A DNA stretch of 64,000 nt, taken from the NCBI RefSeq assembly GCF_963678635.1, contig NC_087068.1, positions 55,770,467-55,834,466 of the forward strand, in the 5' to 3' direction. The notes under the pieces were generated by a model. It had not been told where the DNA came from. It did not search any database and saw nothing but the letters and a program-made list of their open reading frames with translations. Shown here piece by piece: positions 45,398 to 56,060 of this stretch. Source of the stretch: Symsagittifera roscoffensis. Taxonomy: Eukaryota > Xenacoelomorpha > Acoela > Convolutidae. A program made the translations under genes and the position numbers. Each line of letters begins with the position of its first letter. The stretch's first letter is position 1.

Positions 45398-48300
45398 TCA
45401 GGCGATGCTCAAGTAGTACTTCTTGTGAAGATGCACCATTATCTCTGTTTCTGCAAAGACCACATGTAGGATAGCGTACAATTCCCTCGAGCTCAGTTTG
45501 CCCCTGTTTGGGTCGTACACCGGCATCGAGACCTCCACTATTCCTCTTTCAATCATGAAGTCACGTAGTCTTGTCAGTGCCAATATCACGTGTTCGGGAT
45601 CAATTGTGTTTCTGTCGTTGACTCTCGTTACTAGGAAGCAGAGGTATTTGCCCGGGACTTGTGCCACTGACGGTGGAAGCGCTGCTATGCCTCCCAGTCC
45701 TGGCCTCTGTCTGAACAGAAACTCTACGTTCTGGTACTCTCTTTTGAAGTCAGCCTCCAATCTTGATTTGAAACTCATATCCGCCGTGATGCAGATCGCG
45801 CTGGTCCTGTTTGACAGGATGAAGTCGCTATCTGTTATCATGATGTTCTCTGAGTATTCATTGGGTATTTCGAATTTCGTTTTGAAATTCCTTCCTATGG
45901 TAGGCTCTGGTTCTTCTTCCTCCAGTTCCAATCCGCTTGTTTCCCTCACTTCCTTGAGCTTCTTTATCATCAAATTTTCGGTGTGGGTAAGTCCTACCCC
46001 CACTCCCCGGACAAAAATATTTATCGACGTCCCCGTCGATGTAGTCGGGTCTGAATTGTCCTTAGGGATGTCCAGTGGCCTGTCTGTTGCTGTCCATCCG
46101 AAAAGAGGGTCCTCTGTCTTCATGTAATTTGCTGCTGATATATCGACTTGCTGAATGCTTTGTCCTTCGTGGCTCTCGTCCTTGACATCACGCATCCACT
46201 CTAGAATCCTCAAGTTCGTGTTCTCCCTCCTTTCTATTTCACTCTGCTCGAGATCCGTCTCCAATTCTGGCGTCGAGTAATCATCCTGCGGATAATGTCC
46301 ACCATCGTCAATGACCTGCCATTCCTCTCCGGCTTCCAGTTCGCCTGCGCTTAGTAGTTCATCGCCCAACTTGTCTGGCTGTATCTTATCGATCAAGAAG
46401 TCATCCCCGTACCTATTGTACCTCATGCCTGTGCGTTTACGATTGCCAGTCCTGGTTTCCGGTGGTGTTGGTCGATCCGGCTCCATCCACTTCGGTACCT
46501 CGTTTTGCTCTGGGTCGTTCCAGTCTTCTTCTACAAATGAACCTGCATCCGACTCCACTTCTATCTTTTCGTTGTCGTCCAAACTCAAGTTCTCATTACC
46601 ATCATTTTTCTCTCTAGTGCCTTTCTCATTCACTTCGCACGCTGGTTCCACCACCAGGTACTCAAGACCTTCCATGTCTCTTGGTAGGCACCAGTCCTCC
46701 GGGGACGGGACATGAGGCTTCAGATTTTCGTAATGTGCTGCTCGCCCTGTACTCAAGCGATAGAACCGTCCTTGTTGATGTACTTCCGTAATCATGAACG
46801 GTCCTCTCCATTTCTTGAGTAGTTTCTTTGTTCCCTTGGGCGGTATGACATTTTGGAAGACCCACACGTATTGGCCCACTTCGTATGGCTTTGCTCTTAG
46901 TATCTTTTCGTCATATTTCTTGCGTTGCCTCATTTGCGCTTGCGCCGTGTTTCTCCGACATAGCTCGTTTAGCTCTTGTTGTCTTTTGATCGCTTCCTTC
47001 ACGTATGCTTGAGGTGACGTCCTCTTCCCCTCGTACTCCGGGTAAAAGAATGTTATAGGCATTGCCCTTTCCCTGCCTGTCAACATCATGAAAGGACTGA
47101 TACCCGTCGTTGAGTGCTGAGTACTATTATAGGCTCCTACTACCTGTGGCAGGTATTTGTCCCAGTCCGTCATGTATCTCGAGCAGTACACCCTGAGCAT
47201 GTTGACCAGTGTCCTGTTCTGTCTCTCTACCAACCCATTGGTCTGTGGATGATAGGTCGTCGAGTGCGCTTGAGCAATGTGTGATCTCTTCATCAATTCT
47301 TTTGTCAAGTCCCCCACAAAAGCCTTGCCGTTGTCTGACTGGAAAGTCATTGGACAACCATATCGCGATATCCAATGCGTTATCAGGTGATCACATGTCT
47401 CCTCTGCCGAGGCTGTCTGGCACGGAACCGCTTCCGCCAACTTGGTGAAGTGATCTATTATAACTAGTATTTGGTTATAACCCGACTCCGTCATGCAGAT
47501 TTTCTGATGGTCTATCTGCACCACTTCATTGAATTCCGAACTCTCGACAGACTTGAGGGGAAACTTCATCTTCCTTGGGTCTTTTACTTGAAGGCATGCT
47601 AGGCAGGCATTCACCCATCTCTCGCAAGCTTTTCTCATTCCCGGCCAATCAAACCTGTGAAGTATCCTTTGTTGTACTTTATCTATCCCCTGGTGGCCCA
47701 TCTGGTCGTGTGATCTGAAAAGCACCTCCGTTTGGTACAATTGTGGTAGTATGATGAGGTTGTGTTTGTGTAATATTTTTTCCTCATCTCTTCTCTTGCA
47801 CGCTACCACCCCTTCAGCTGTGTGATAAAGTAAATCTCTCTTTTCCTTGTAGAACTGGCTCAAGATCTTGTAGCTGTCTTCCTCAAGTTCCCCCTTCTCC
47901 TTGACTCCCGAATGGATCCATTTGGAGAGGTTACTTGTCATTTTGTCATTCTTCTGGGCCCTTATTAGGTCAGACAGCCTGTATCTCGCCTTAACGTGCT
48001 CCTTTAGCGCCATGATCTGTCCATTCATTTCACCAGGGTTGTGGGTGTCATCACTCAGCTTCACACATATCATCCTTTTCACGATTTTCATGTCGTCTTC
48101 TGGTACCAGATTCGTTCTGACGTTTGAGTTGCACGATAGTTCCCTTAGTGGTTTTCTTGAAACTGCTATTTTCTCGAGCTCTTCACCACCTCGTACCTCT
48201 TGTGTTTCCAGATTGTACGTCCCTGAAGATGGATCCGTCTGTAATTCCCTGTCGTGCTGTCTTATCTTCTCTTCCGCCAGTATCATGCATAGACTGTCTT

Positions 48301-51300
48301 GGTCTTCGCTGCTCTCATCCGAGTCTTCATCCCATTCTTCACGCTCCCCGGACAATTTCCCTTCTCCGGTTTCGTCTTCTTCCATGAATCTGGACCACTC
48401 CCCGGACTCTTGATCTAGTCCCAGGTGTTCAACTTCTTCTCTGAATGTTACTTTCTTATCCCTGACTTTTGTCTGCTCCAGAATTTTGTCGGGGATTTTT
48501 TCAACTAGTGATCGCACAACTTCCTTGCTATCAGTGATGCTTCCTTTTGAGACGTCAGTATTGTTCACTGTTTCTTCTCTCCGAAGTATGGTTAGTTCCG
48601 GTGCCTCCTGACCTTTCCCTTGGATCACGGGCTTGTCATCTGATAGTTTCTCAAGCAACCTCATTAAGTCTTCATCTATTCGGACCGTTCCCTCCTCTAC
48701 CTGGGTGAGATCATAACCTTTTGCCTTGAGTGTCTCCCTCACGATCTTGGACTTGAGCATTATTCCTATCGGAATCCCTCTATTTTTCTTCAAGATGGTC
48801 TTTTCAAGAGGCTCTTTCGGCAATTCGGGATGATCTTCTATCGGTTTGCCTGATTTGTCCAGCCATCTCGTGAGTGGAAGACTGTCGTACGTTTCTTTGT
48901 CCATAAAGGAGAAGCCGTCTTTGATCTCAGGTCTGTCCGCCTCTCTTTGTTCTTGCCTCTCGTAGAACTCCGTCTTCTTACTCAAGCTGTCAGCATTTTG
49001 ATGTTTATCTCGTGTTCTGTGCTCAATTATCATGTTGTATCCATCCAAGCGAACTATCCACCTCCCAATATAGCTCTGGTCCATTGAGTACGTTTTCAGC
49101 CAGCTTAGTGCTCGGTTGTCGACTCGCAGCTTGAAGGGCTCACTGCCTAGGTATGCTCTGTATTTTTCGACAACGGTGACCACCGCGAACATCTCTGCTT
49201 TCGGTGCTCCGTACTTCATTTCTGTGTCACTTAGGACCTTGCTCCCGTATGCTATTGGTCTCAAGACTGTCTTCCCATTCCATTCTTGTTCTTGATGGAG
49301 AATCCCAGAAATGGCGACTACTGACGCGTCCGTGTCTAGCACGTACATCCCCTTCTCTGTCGGCATACCCAGTACTGGTGCCTCACATAGCTCTTTCTTT
49401 ATTCTCTGGAATGACTCTTCTGCCGCGTTGTTCCACGTGAACTTCTTGCCCTTATGTCTCATTAGTTGTTGCATCGGGTATACCTTGTCCGCATAGCCCT
49501 TGATGAATTCTCTATAATAGTTGGCGAAACCCAGGAAGCTCATCAGCTGGTGCTCCGTCTTCGGTGATTTCCAGGTTAGGACTGCTTCCACGGCGTCTGG
49601 ATCAGGTCTAATGCCGTGCTTATCTACCATCCTTCCCAAGTATTTAATCGAGTCCTTGAGTATCTCGCACTTTGATGGTTTACACTTCAGCCCCGATCTC
49701 TTCATGCACGCGAACACCTCGTCAAGCCTCTCGATGTGGTCTTCTAGTGTCGGCGTCGCTATTACCACGTCGTCCACGTAGCACATTACCAGGTTGCCGT
49801 ACTTCTTCGTCACGCCTATCAACGCGTGTGCCATCAGCCGCTGAAACGTGGCTGTTGCATTGCAGAGTCCAAACGGCATCCGTTTCCATTGAAACAGACC
49901 CAACTCGCAGGCGAACCCTGTCTTGTCCCTGTCTTGCTTCCTTAATGGTACCTGCCAAAAAGCCGAGCCTAAATCAAGAGTCGTAAAAAATTTTGCATCA
50001 CCTAACTTCGAGAGGCTCTCATCAATTCTAGGTATGGGATAGGCATCCTTCACCGTGACGGAGTTCAGGTATCGAAAGTCACAACAAAACCTTAACTGGT
50101 CGCCTTTCTTTTTTGCCATCACTACTCCACACGCCCACGGTGACTTGGATGGTTCTATCATGTCATACTCTAGTAACGTTTCGATTTCTTTTCTACACGC
50201 GTCCGATTTGTGTGGGGTCATGCGCCTCGCCCCCTCCCTGTGTGGTACCGCGTTTTCCTCAAGTTCAATTTCATGTTCAACAAAATTACAACACCCGATA
50301 TCCGCCTTATGCCTTGAAAAGACCTCCTCGTTTCGCTCTAGTACGTCCTTGATAGCTTCGAGCTGTTCATCTTTCAGTTTGCCCCTTAAATGTTCAATCT
50401 CCGGCAGAACCGGTTTATCAATTTGCATTTCATCTAGTGTGGGTCTCTCTGGAAAGTTCGAACAGCTCGAAAGCCCATCGTCCGTTTCTGACTTAAGTGA
50501 TTTGATAAGACCTGAAGAATCTTTTATTCTCTGCAATCGTCTCAAGATACAAATTTTGTCCCTGTGGTTGGGACAATCAACAACTTCATTTTGTTTTGAG
50601 TTTTCAATTGTTTCATATCGAGTTTTAACCGGTAAAGCATATCCCAGCTTCCTCCCTCTCTGTATCGTGATCGGTATATCAAGGGTATTCAACAAGACAC
50701 TGACGCAGAGGCCGCTCTTCGTTATCGAAAATGATCTTCCTAAAACAGCAGCGCTTTGACTATTAGGATTTGGAACTATACACACTTGCTTGTTGTCACT
50801 TAGTTCATTATAATTTTTCATCCTCAAGCTTACGATTGCCGCTTCATTAGCTTTTAACCTCACTCTCCTACTCAAGAATACCGGTGCTTTGTTTTCATTT
50901 GCCATTATTAAATTTACCGGTTTGATTGCGTACCTCCTATCCGGGTTCCGTATCCTGAACATTGCATTATTTAGATCAATCGTTACGTCGAAACTCCTGA
51001 TGAAGTCTCTGCCCAAAATGAATTGGTCAGATTCATCTAGGTTTTCTACCACGATGAAGCTCATCCACAGGTTACGTTCCCCCAAATTGAGGGCTATTAT
51101 CGGCGTCCTGCCCAGCACCCGTAGGGCCCCTTTGTTTGCAGCTGACAGCCGTATTCTCGAGTCTATCAAGTCACCTTTGTCAAAGCCCATCTTTTCCCAT
51201 GTTTCGATTGGTATGACGCTCAAGACTGCTCCCGTGTCAAGTAATCCACGCAACTGAGTCTTTTTGCCATTTATGTCTAGCACGTGCCCTGTCACGTCTG

Positions 51301-54205
51301 CTTCCGTCCCGATGTGCATTGCATCTTCTTCAAGCATGGCACAGTGTCCGATCGATCTTACTTTCAATTCTTCTTTCCCTACATAGATTTGTCCAATTAG
51401 GTCTTCGTCGCATGTTATCATCGTCTTGGTATAGATGTTGATTCCATCTATATTTAGCATGACCTCGTGTGGACCATAAGCTTCAGTGTACCTATTATCA
51501 ACACGTACCGATTTGCTGCCCCCTCTCGTGAGTAGTGCCCTGAGCGCTCTAGAAGTCGTTTGTGGACTTATTCTACTCAAGTAGTCTGCATACACGTCAA
51601 TGTGCATTATCGTCTGGTCGCTCGGCTCGCTCAAGTTTCTGGTTACCTCGTGTCCGCCCACTGTGATTATCGACATTATTCTTGCTCCGATTTTCGATAT
51701 CCCAAAAGGTTTACCTGTCACCATTTTCACGGTGTTACAATTCCCGGTCTTCATTGAGCCCGTTCTAGCCTCTGGTATTGAGTTCGATCCGGTTAATGCT
51801 TCGTTAAAATTCTGTCTTTCGATCTCCAACTTTAGTCGTTGCTCTATTTCTTTCGCAGCCAGATCTTGTTTCACTTTGGCAATTGCTTCCGTCGCCGCTT
51901 TCTCATAATTTATCTCTAGAGAGCTTCCGGCCGCGGACTCTAACGCACCGCTAACATGTGTAACAGCTTTCACTGTCTTCGTCGGCAATTCGGTGTTTGG
52001 TGCCCCCAAGTTCCTAGATTCAAACTCGTTTTGCCTGTTCCGCTGATTCTGCACCGCCGCTAATGCCAACTTATGTTTGGGGTGATTCTGGTCCTTGACC
52101 GCTTCCCAGAACAAGGGACAATCCATTCTGAAGTGCCCCTCCTGATTACAGAAGAAGCATCTGGCGCCTATCTTGATGATCAAGCCATTATAGTACTCGT
52201 GTTCCTCCATCTGGCTCATATCCTCCTCATCCGGTGCATAACCTAGGCTCTTCATGCCTTGTTTGTACGTTGTGCAGTCAGCCACATGATGATCCGCTGA
52301 CCCGCAGTTCGCGCATGATCTACGCTTGTCCATATCATCTCTAGGTTTGTACCATGATGACCTCTGGGGTTGGCTTCCCCCTTGCGTGTTCCCGTTTTCG
52401 GAATATGAGTACTTCTTAGGTTTCATCAGCATGTATTCTCTTGATTTCTGTCTCATTTCTTCTGGGGTGGGTGCGCTGTCCTTCGACAATGTGTAGTATG
52501 TTGCTAACATTGTCCTTAAGTCATCACTTTTCACCCCATCGATGAACTTCGAGGCAATGCTAAAGTTCCGTCTATTTGTCGACTCCTCTGGGTCACTCCT
52601 CCTTCTCAAGCTCTCGAGGTCATCTAGGAACCGATCTATTGACTCGTCGTCCCTCTGCCTTCTCTTTTCAAATCGCATCATCGCTTGGTGACCCTTCATG
52701 CCTGACCCGAATCGATTCAGCAATATCTCGAAGATCTTGTCCGCGGTGTCGCGTTCTTCCTCCTTCTTTGCGACCACGCATTTTAATGCCGTTCCTTCCA
52801 AGTTGCTCAGTATGGCTGTACATGCTTGCCTTTCGTCACTCAAGTTGTCTTGCTCTAGATGTAATCTCATCACTTCCACCCAAGTGTCAATGCATCCATC
52901 GGAGTCGTCCTTGAATTCTTTTGGCTTCTTGAATGTCTTTCTTGATTTTCCCTCTCTCCTGTCGCTCGAGTCAGTGTTCCTCGTGGCGAAGGCCTCTAGA
53001 GTCCTGTTCATCATCTCCCAAGTGCTGGCCCATGTCATAGCATCTGGTCCTGTGTTGCTGTTAGCTGTTGAATCTCCCGGAGCAGCCGTTGTATTCGACG
53101 TTCCATTCTTCATTATTGTTTTCGCAGTTGTTGGTGCTATGCTTATCGCATCCCTGGTTAAGGGCAACGGTGTCGATTGCCGTTTGTTCCTTTGTGGTTC
53201 TACAAAGTCAACTCTGGTGCTTTGCGTACGATCCGCTGCCGGTCTTTCTTGTGGAGTAGAACCTCTCAAGATTGCATCCAACTTCGCCTGTATTGCACAC
53301 GAACTCTCGGCTTGACTCTTGCTCATTGTGTCCATTCTCCTTTCCAGGCTCCCTAATTGGCTGTTGACATCATCATATCGGTTCTTCAACTGTTGCATGT
53401 CTGTTTTGATGTTCTTTTCTCGTTCTTCATTGGTGGCTTCTACCTTGTCTGACATCTCCTTGAGTCTCTCCTCTGTTGCCTTAGCCAGGTTAAAATAACT
53501 GTCTAGATACTCGTGCTTGTTGTATCTTATCTCCTTTTTTATCACCTCTCTGTCATCTTCACTGTTCTTAAGTCTTTTGTCGATCTGATTTAATTTCGCC
53601 AACAAGTCGCCCAGCTCAATGGTAGTCTCTTCATGGTCAGCCGTGAGTTTCTCTTCGGCCTTAGCCTCTGCTTTAGCTTGTTCCTCATTCTGGCCGGTTT
53701 CTGTCGTTTTCGTGCTCACTGTACCAAATGTTCGTGCTCTTTCTGCTTTCGGTTCTTCAGTCACGTTTTCTTTCGTTTTTATTCCGAACATTATTCCCAA
53801 TTTTTCCGTAAAAGATGTCCTCTTTACTTGAGAGTCTTCTTTCACCGTTTCTTCGGTGTTGCCTATTGCATCTTCCGCGTCATCTATCGGTGAGAACTCT
53901 ATGGGTTTCTGGTTCGGTTCCTCTGCATTGGGCATTGGAGTTGACTCTGTCGCCATCTTCCTTGTTTCATCCACACTTTGATCTGGTGTCTCTAGATCAA
54001 TCTCGATGGTGGGTTCTACTCGCTCCCCTTCCGTGCCCTCTTTCGCCCTGTTCTCCGCTGTACTCCTTGTGCTGACCATGTTAACTGAAAAATTCGTCTT
54101 CGTTATCTTTGGGCCCGTTGATGTCGTTCCGCGCAGCGATGAATTATACTTCGTGTTTGATCCACTTGACCTTTTTTCGAGCACCGGTACCCTACTCCGC
54201 CTCAT
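45398..54205 (-). CDS. element B ORF1: Gag-Pol polyprotein with C-terminal macro-like domain
   Basis: One uninterrupted 2,935-codon frame with no gag/pol frameshift. The first ATG is at 54,205; Met43 (54,079) begins the MVSTRS block shared with element A and may be the used start. Domains in order: coiled coil about 195-295; capsid about 435-540; two CX2CX4HX4C knuckles near 630 and 682; aspartic protease with LLDTGA near 988 and ILGRDF; reverse transcriptase about 1340-1520 with YVDD near 1475; RNase H about 1617-1702 (DTDAS, KAEMF, RVDNRAL); a charged linker; integrase about 2150-2420 (HHCC zinc site; DDE in QIDHQK, SDNGKAF, LVERQNR); and a GPY/F-like tail to about 2505. A further 430 residues end in a macro-like domain (about 2787-2935). 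All enzymatic motifs are present, so the element may be active. Confidence 0.95.
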   Translation of the reverse strand: MRRSRVPVLEKRSSGSNTKYNSSLRGTTSTGPKITKTNFSVNMVSTRSTAENRAKEGTEGERVEPTIEIDLETPDQSVDETRKMATESTPMPNAEEPNQKPIEFSPIDDAEDAIGNTEETVKEDSQVKRTSFTEKLGIMFGIKTKENVTEEPKAERARTFGTVSTKTTETGQNEEQAKAEAKAEEKLTADHEETTIELGDLLAKLNQIDKRLKNSEDDREVIKKEIRYNKHEYLDSYFNLAKATEERLKEMSDKVEATNEEREKNIKTDMQQLKNRYDDVNSQLGSLERRMDTMSKSQAESSCAIQAKLDAILRGSTPQERPAADRTQSTRVDFVEPQRNKRQSTPLPLTRDAISIAPTTAKTIMKNGTSNTTAAPGDSTANSNTGPDAMTWASTWEMMNRTLEAFATRNTDSSDRREGKSRKTFKKPKEFKDDSDGCIDTWVEVMRLHLEQDNLSDERQACTAILSNLEGTALKCVVAKKEEERDTADKIFEILLNRFGSGMKGHQAMMRFEKRRQRDDESIDRFLDDLESLRRRSDPEESTNRRNFSIASKFIDGVKSDDLRTMLATYYTLSKDSAPTPEEMRQKSREYMLMKPKKYSYSENGNTQGGSQPQRSSWYKPRDDMDKRRSCANCGSADHHVADCTTYKQGMKSLGYAPDEEDMSQMEEHEYYNGLIIKIGARCFFCNQEGHFRMDCPLFWEAVKDQNHPKHKLALAAVQNQRNRQNEFESRNLGAPNTELPTKTVKAVTHVSGALESAAGSSLEINYEKAATEAIAKVKQDLAAKEIEQRLKLEIERQNFNEALTGSNSIPEARTGSMKTGNCNTVKMVTGKPFGISKIGARIMSIITVGGHEVTRNLSEPSDQTIMHIDVYADYLSRISPQTTSRALRALLTRGGSKSVRVDNRYTEAYGPHEVMLNIDGINIYTKTMITCDEDLIGQIYVGKEELKVRSIGHCAMLEEDAMHIGTEADVTGHVLDINGKKTQLRGLLDTGAVLSVIPIETWEKMGFDKGDLIDSRIRLSAANKGALRVLGRTPIIALNLGERNLWMSFIVVENLDESDQFILGRDFIRSFDVTIDLNNAMFRIRNPDRRYAIKPVNLIMANENKAPVFLSRRVRLKANEAAIVSLRMKNYNELSDNKQVCIVPNPNSQSAAVLGRSFSITKSGLCVSVLLNTLDIPITIQRGRKLGYALPVKTRYETIENSKQNEVVDCPNHRDKICILRRLQRIKDSSGLIKSLKSETDDGLSSCSNFPERPTLDEMQIDKPVLPEIEHLRGKLKDEQLEAIKDVLERNEEVFSRHKADIGCCNFVEHEIELEENAVPHREGARRMTPHKSDACRKEIETLLEYDMIEPSKSPWACGVVMAKKKGDQLRFCCDFRYLNSVTVKDAYPIPRIDESLSKLGDAKFFTTLDLGSAFWQVPLRKQDRDKTGFACELGLFQWKRMPFGLCNATATFQRLMAHALIGVTKKYGNLVMCYVDDVVIATPTLEDHIERLDEVFACMKRSGLKCKPSKCEILKDSIKYLGRMVDKHGIRPDPDAVEAVLTWKSPKTEHQLMSFLGFANYYREFIKGYADKVYPMQQLMRHKGKKFTWNNAAEESFQRIKKELCEAPVLGMPTEKGMYVLDTDASVVAISGILHQEQEWNGKTVLRPIAYGSKVLSDTEMKYGAPKAEMFAVVTVVEKYRAYLGSEPFKLRVDNRALSWLKTYSMDQSYIGRWIVRLDGYNMIIEHRTRDKHQNADSLSKKTEFYERQEQREADRPEIKDGFSFMDKETYDSLPLTRWLDKSGKPIEDHPELPKEPLEKTILKKNRGIPIGIMLKSKIVRETLKAKGYDLTQVEEGTVRIDEDLMRLLEKLSDDKPVIQGKGQEAPELTILRREETVNNTDVSKGSITDSKEVVRSLVEKIPDKILEQTKVRDKKVTFREEVEHLGLDQESGEWSRFMEEDETGEGKLSGEREEWDEDSDESSEDQDSLCMILAEEKIRQHDRELQTDPSSGTYNLETQEVRGGEELEKIAVSRKPLRELSCNSNVRTNLVPEDDMKIVKRMICVKLSDDTHNPGEMNGQIMALKEHVKARYRLSDLIRAQKNDKMTSNLSKWIHSGVKEKGELEEDSYKILSQFYKEKRDLLYHTAEGVVACKRRDEEKILHKHNLIILPQLYQTEVLFRSHDQMGHQGIDKVQQRILHRFDWPGMRKACERWVNACLACLQVKDPRKMKFPLKSVESSEFNEVVQIDHQKICMTESGYNQILVIIDHFTKLAEAVPCQTASAEETCDHLITHWISRYGCPMTFQSDNGKAFVGDLTKELMKRSHIAQAHSTTYHPQTNGLVERQNRTLVNMLRVYCSRYMTDWDKYLPQVVGAYNSTQHSTTGISPFMMLTGRERAMPITFFYPEYEGKRTSPQAYVKEAIKRQQELNELCRRNTAQAQMRQRKKYDEKILRAKPYEVGQYVWVFQNVIPPKGTKKLLKKWRGPFMITEVHQQGRFYRLSTGRAAHYENLKPHVPSPEDWCLPRDMEGLEYLVVEPACEVNEKGTREKNDGNENLSLDDNEKIEVESDAGSFVEEDWNDPEQNEVPKWMEPDRPTPPETRTGNRKRTGMRYNRYGDDFLIDKIQPDKLGDELLSAGELEAGEEWQVIDDGGHYPQDDYSTPELETDLEQSEIERRENTNLRILEWMRDVKDESHEGQSIQQVDISAANYMKTEDPLFGWTATDRPLDIPKDNSDPTTSTGTSINIFVRGVGVGLTHTENLMIKKLKEVRETSGLELEEEEPEPTIGRNFKTKFEIPNEYSENIMITDSDFILSNRTSAICITADMSFKSRLEADFKREYQNVEFLFRQRPGLGGIAALPPSVAQVPGKYLCFLVTRVNDRNTIDPEHVILALTRLRDFMIERGIVEVSMPVYDPNRGKLSSRELYAILHVVFAETEIMVHLHKKYYLSIA
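45401..45845 (-). other. macro-like (TARG1/Poa1-type) domain region of ORF1
   Basis: The last ~150 residues read like the ADP-ribose-binding macro fold: a short beta start (DSDFILSNRTSAICI), ADMSFKSRLEADFKREY as the first helix, a strand GKYLCFLVTR, a helix with ILALTRLRDFMIERG, a strand EVSMPVYD with an RG loop, then a helix and a final strand. This order resembles the small TARG1/OARD1 and Poa1 families, where LITK, SMPRIGCGLD and IEEVF occupy the same places. The family's GCGLD loop is here DPNRG, so binding or catalysis is not assured. The assignment is by eye and needs a profile or structure search. Confidence 0.6.
45980..46040 (-). promoter_or_regulatory. conserved two-hairpin block with PPT-like tract (copy B)
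   Basis: The sense strand has ATCGACGGGGACGTCGAT (46,040-46,023), then ATATTTTTGTCCGGGGAG, then GTGGGGGTAGGACTTACCC. All of these match element A at 9091-9150 nearly base for base, including third codon positions. Structure and context are described under the A copy. Confidence 0.75.
48344..48407 (-). promoter_or_regulatory. two internal copies of the PPT-like decamer GTCCGGGGAG
   Basis: Exact decamers lie at 48,344-48,353 and 48,398-48,407 on the sense strand, within the RNase H-integrase linker. Element A carries exact copies at 6864 and 6930 and a variant at 6798 in the same linker. The encoded peptide is only partly conserved, so the DNA or RNA motif may be what is kept. Confidence 0.6.
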
Positions 54206-54489
54206 TATTTCTATTTACAACTGCTTCTATTTACAATTTTATTATATACACGATTCTATTCTAAGGGTAAAAAAAAAATATTTTTTGTGGTAACAAACTC
54301 TGTACAACGTGTTAAAAACCTTATCCAATTCTCTTTCTAAAACCTCCGAAAAATTTTCCTTAATTTGGTCTTAACCCTACCTATTTCGATTTGTCTTATT
54401 CTGTCTTAAAACGCACTTGTTGTAATTTGACTTCAATTTCTATACCGTCCCAAGACTATTCGTCACTATCACAGTACTCTCCGCTAGTG

Positions 54490-55195
54490 TCCTAAGACCC
54501 TTGTACCAAGACCACTGTTCCAAGACTAGTGTCCCAAGACTACTGTCCCAAGACCAGTGTCCCAAGGCTAGTGTCCCAAGACTACTGTCCCAAGGCTAGT
54601 GTCCCAAGGCTAGTGTCCCAAGACTACTGTCCCAAGGGTAGTGTCCCAAGACCAGTGTCCCAAGACTACTGTCCCAAGACTAGTGTCCCAAGGCTAGTGT
54701 CCCAAGACTACTGTCCCAAGGCTGGTATCCCAAGACTAGTGTCCCAAGGGTAGTGTCCCAAGACCAGTGTCCCAAGGCTGGTGTCCCAAGACTAGTGTCC
54801 CAAGACTAGTGTCCCAAGACCACTGTCCCAAGACTGTCCCAGGACCACTGTCCCAAGACCCTGTCCCAAGACCACTGTCCCAAGACCACTGTCCCAAGAC
54901 CCTGTCCCAAGACCCTGTCCCAAGACCCTGTCCCAAGACCACTGTCCCAAGACCACTGTCCCAAGACCCTGTCCCAAGACCACTGTCCCAAGACCCTGTC
55001 CCAAGACCCTGTCCCAAGACCACTGTCCCAAGACCACTGTCCCAAGACCCTGTCCCAAGACCACTGTCCCAAGACCACTGTCCCAAGACCCTGTCCCAAG
55101 ACCACTGTCCCAAGACCCTGTCCCAAGACCACTGTCCCAAGACCCTGTCCCAAGACCACTGTCCCGAGACCCTGTCCCAAGACCACTATCCCAAG
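54490..55195 (-). repeat. 14-bp minisatellite (about 50 units) in the leader
   Basis: The plus strand repeats CCCAAGACCACTGT and variants such as CCCAAGACTAGTGT, with some 13-bp units (CCCAAGACCCTGT). The left part is dominated by the AGTGT/TACTGT variants and the right part by CCACTGT/CCCTGT variants. On the sense strand the core is TCTTGGGACAG. All frames stay open, giving spurious ORFs on both strands. Confidence 0.95.
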
Positions 55196-56060
55196 ACTGC
55201 TCTGTTTTAAGACTTCTTCGGTCTTGTCCCAATACTCGTCACGGAGTGTCTTCCTCGTTGTAGGGTCTTCTTGAACCACCGTACCTTGTACCACCACTCG
55301 AGCTCTAGTAAAATTTTCCCAAAAACCCTCTCTTAAAAGCCAAATGCTGACCCCCTCTTCTTTTTGGTTGTTTCTATTTCAATGTAGGTGCGCAGGTATC
55401 TTGTGATCACCTGTTCGTATAAAACCAAACACAAATCCTCACTAAAATGCAACAAAAATCTAAGTAAGAAAAATAATAAAAACAGAAAAATGAGCCCACC
55501 TGAAATTCAAAGGTGACCAATGTCTACCTTTCGTCCAAAAAAAAATGTCTGGTACCTAATTGCCACGCGCTTTCCTCCCCCCACTAGTGATCTTATGGGG
55601 TATCACAAAAGCTGTCTATATCCGGTCCCCCCTACCAAACCAACCAGCGTACCAGTCTTAACTCGAGTTGAATTCTGGATCTCCACCTAATATTACCAAC
55701 GCGTGTTAATTTCTAATGTAACTAAGTCAACGATGTCGACTAATTAGTTACTCTAATTTCCCCCTTTTTACAATTTACAACCGCCAACCTCTAACTTAAC
55801 CAGCCCCCCTTCTAACCTCCCCCCTTTCTAGCCCCCCTTCTTAAGCCTAAAAATTACTTTAAGCGCCGGGTGCTAAACCTCTCAAGAGAAAACCGTAGAC
55901 CTGTTTCCAGGCCTGCTCAAGTAAAAACGTTCCTCAAAACTGGGGGATTTCGCTTATCCAATTTTACACTTATCTCCTATAATGTAATGTGGATTCTAAC
56001 GATACCCGTTCTGCCCAACTTGAGAACTCGAGAATTGCCAAATCCTTCTTGGCTGCTTTC

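Noticed and set aside
54529-55297. Several long frames on both strands through 54,529-55,297
   Set aside because: They arise from the 14-bp minisatellite, which is open in every frame; the peptides are pure repeat.
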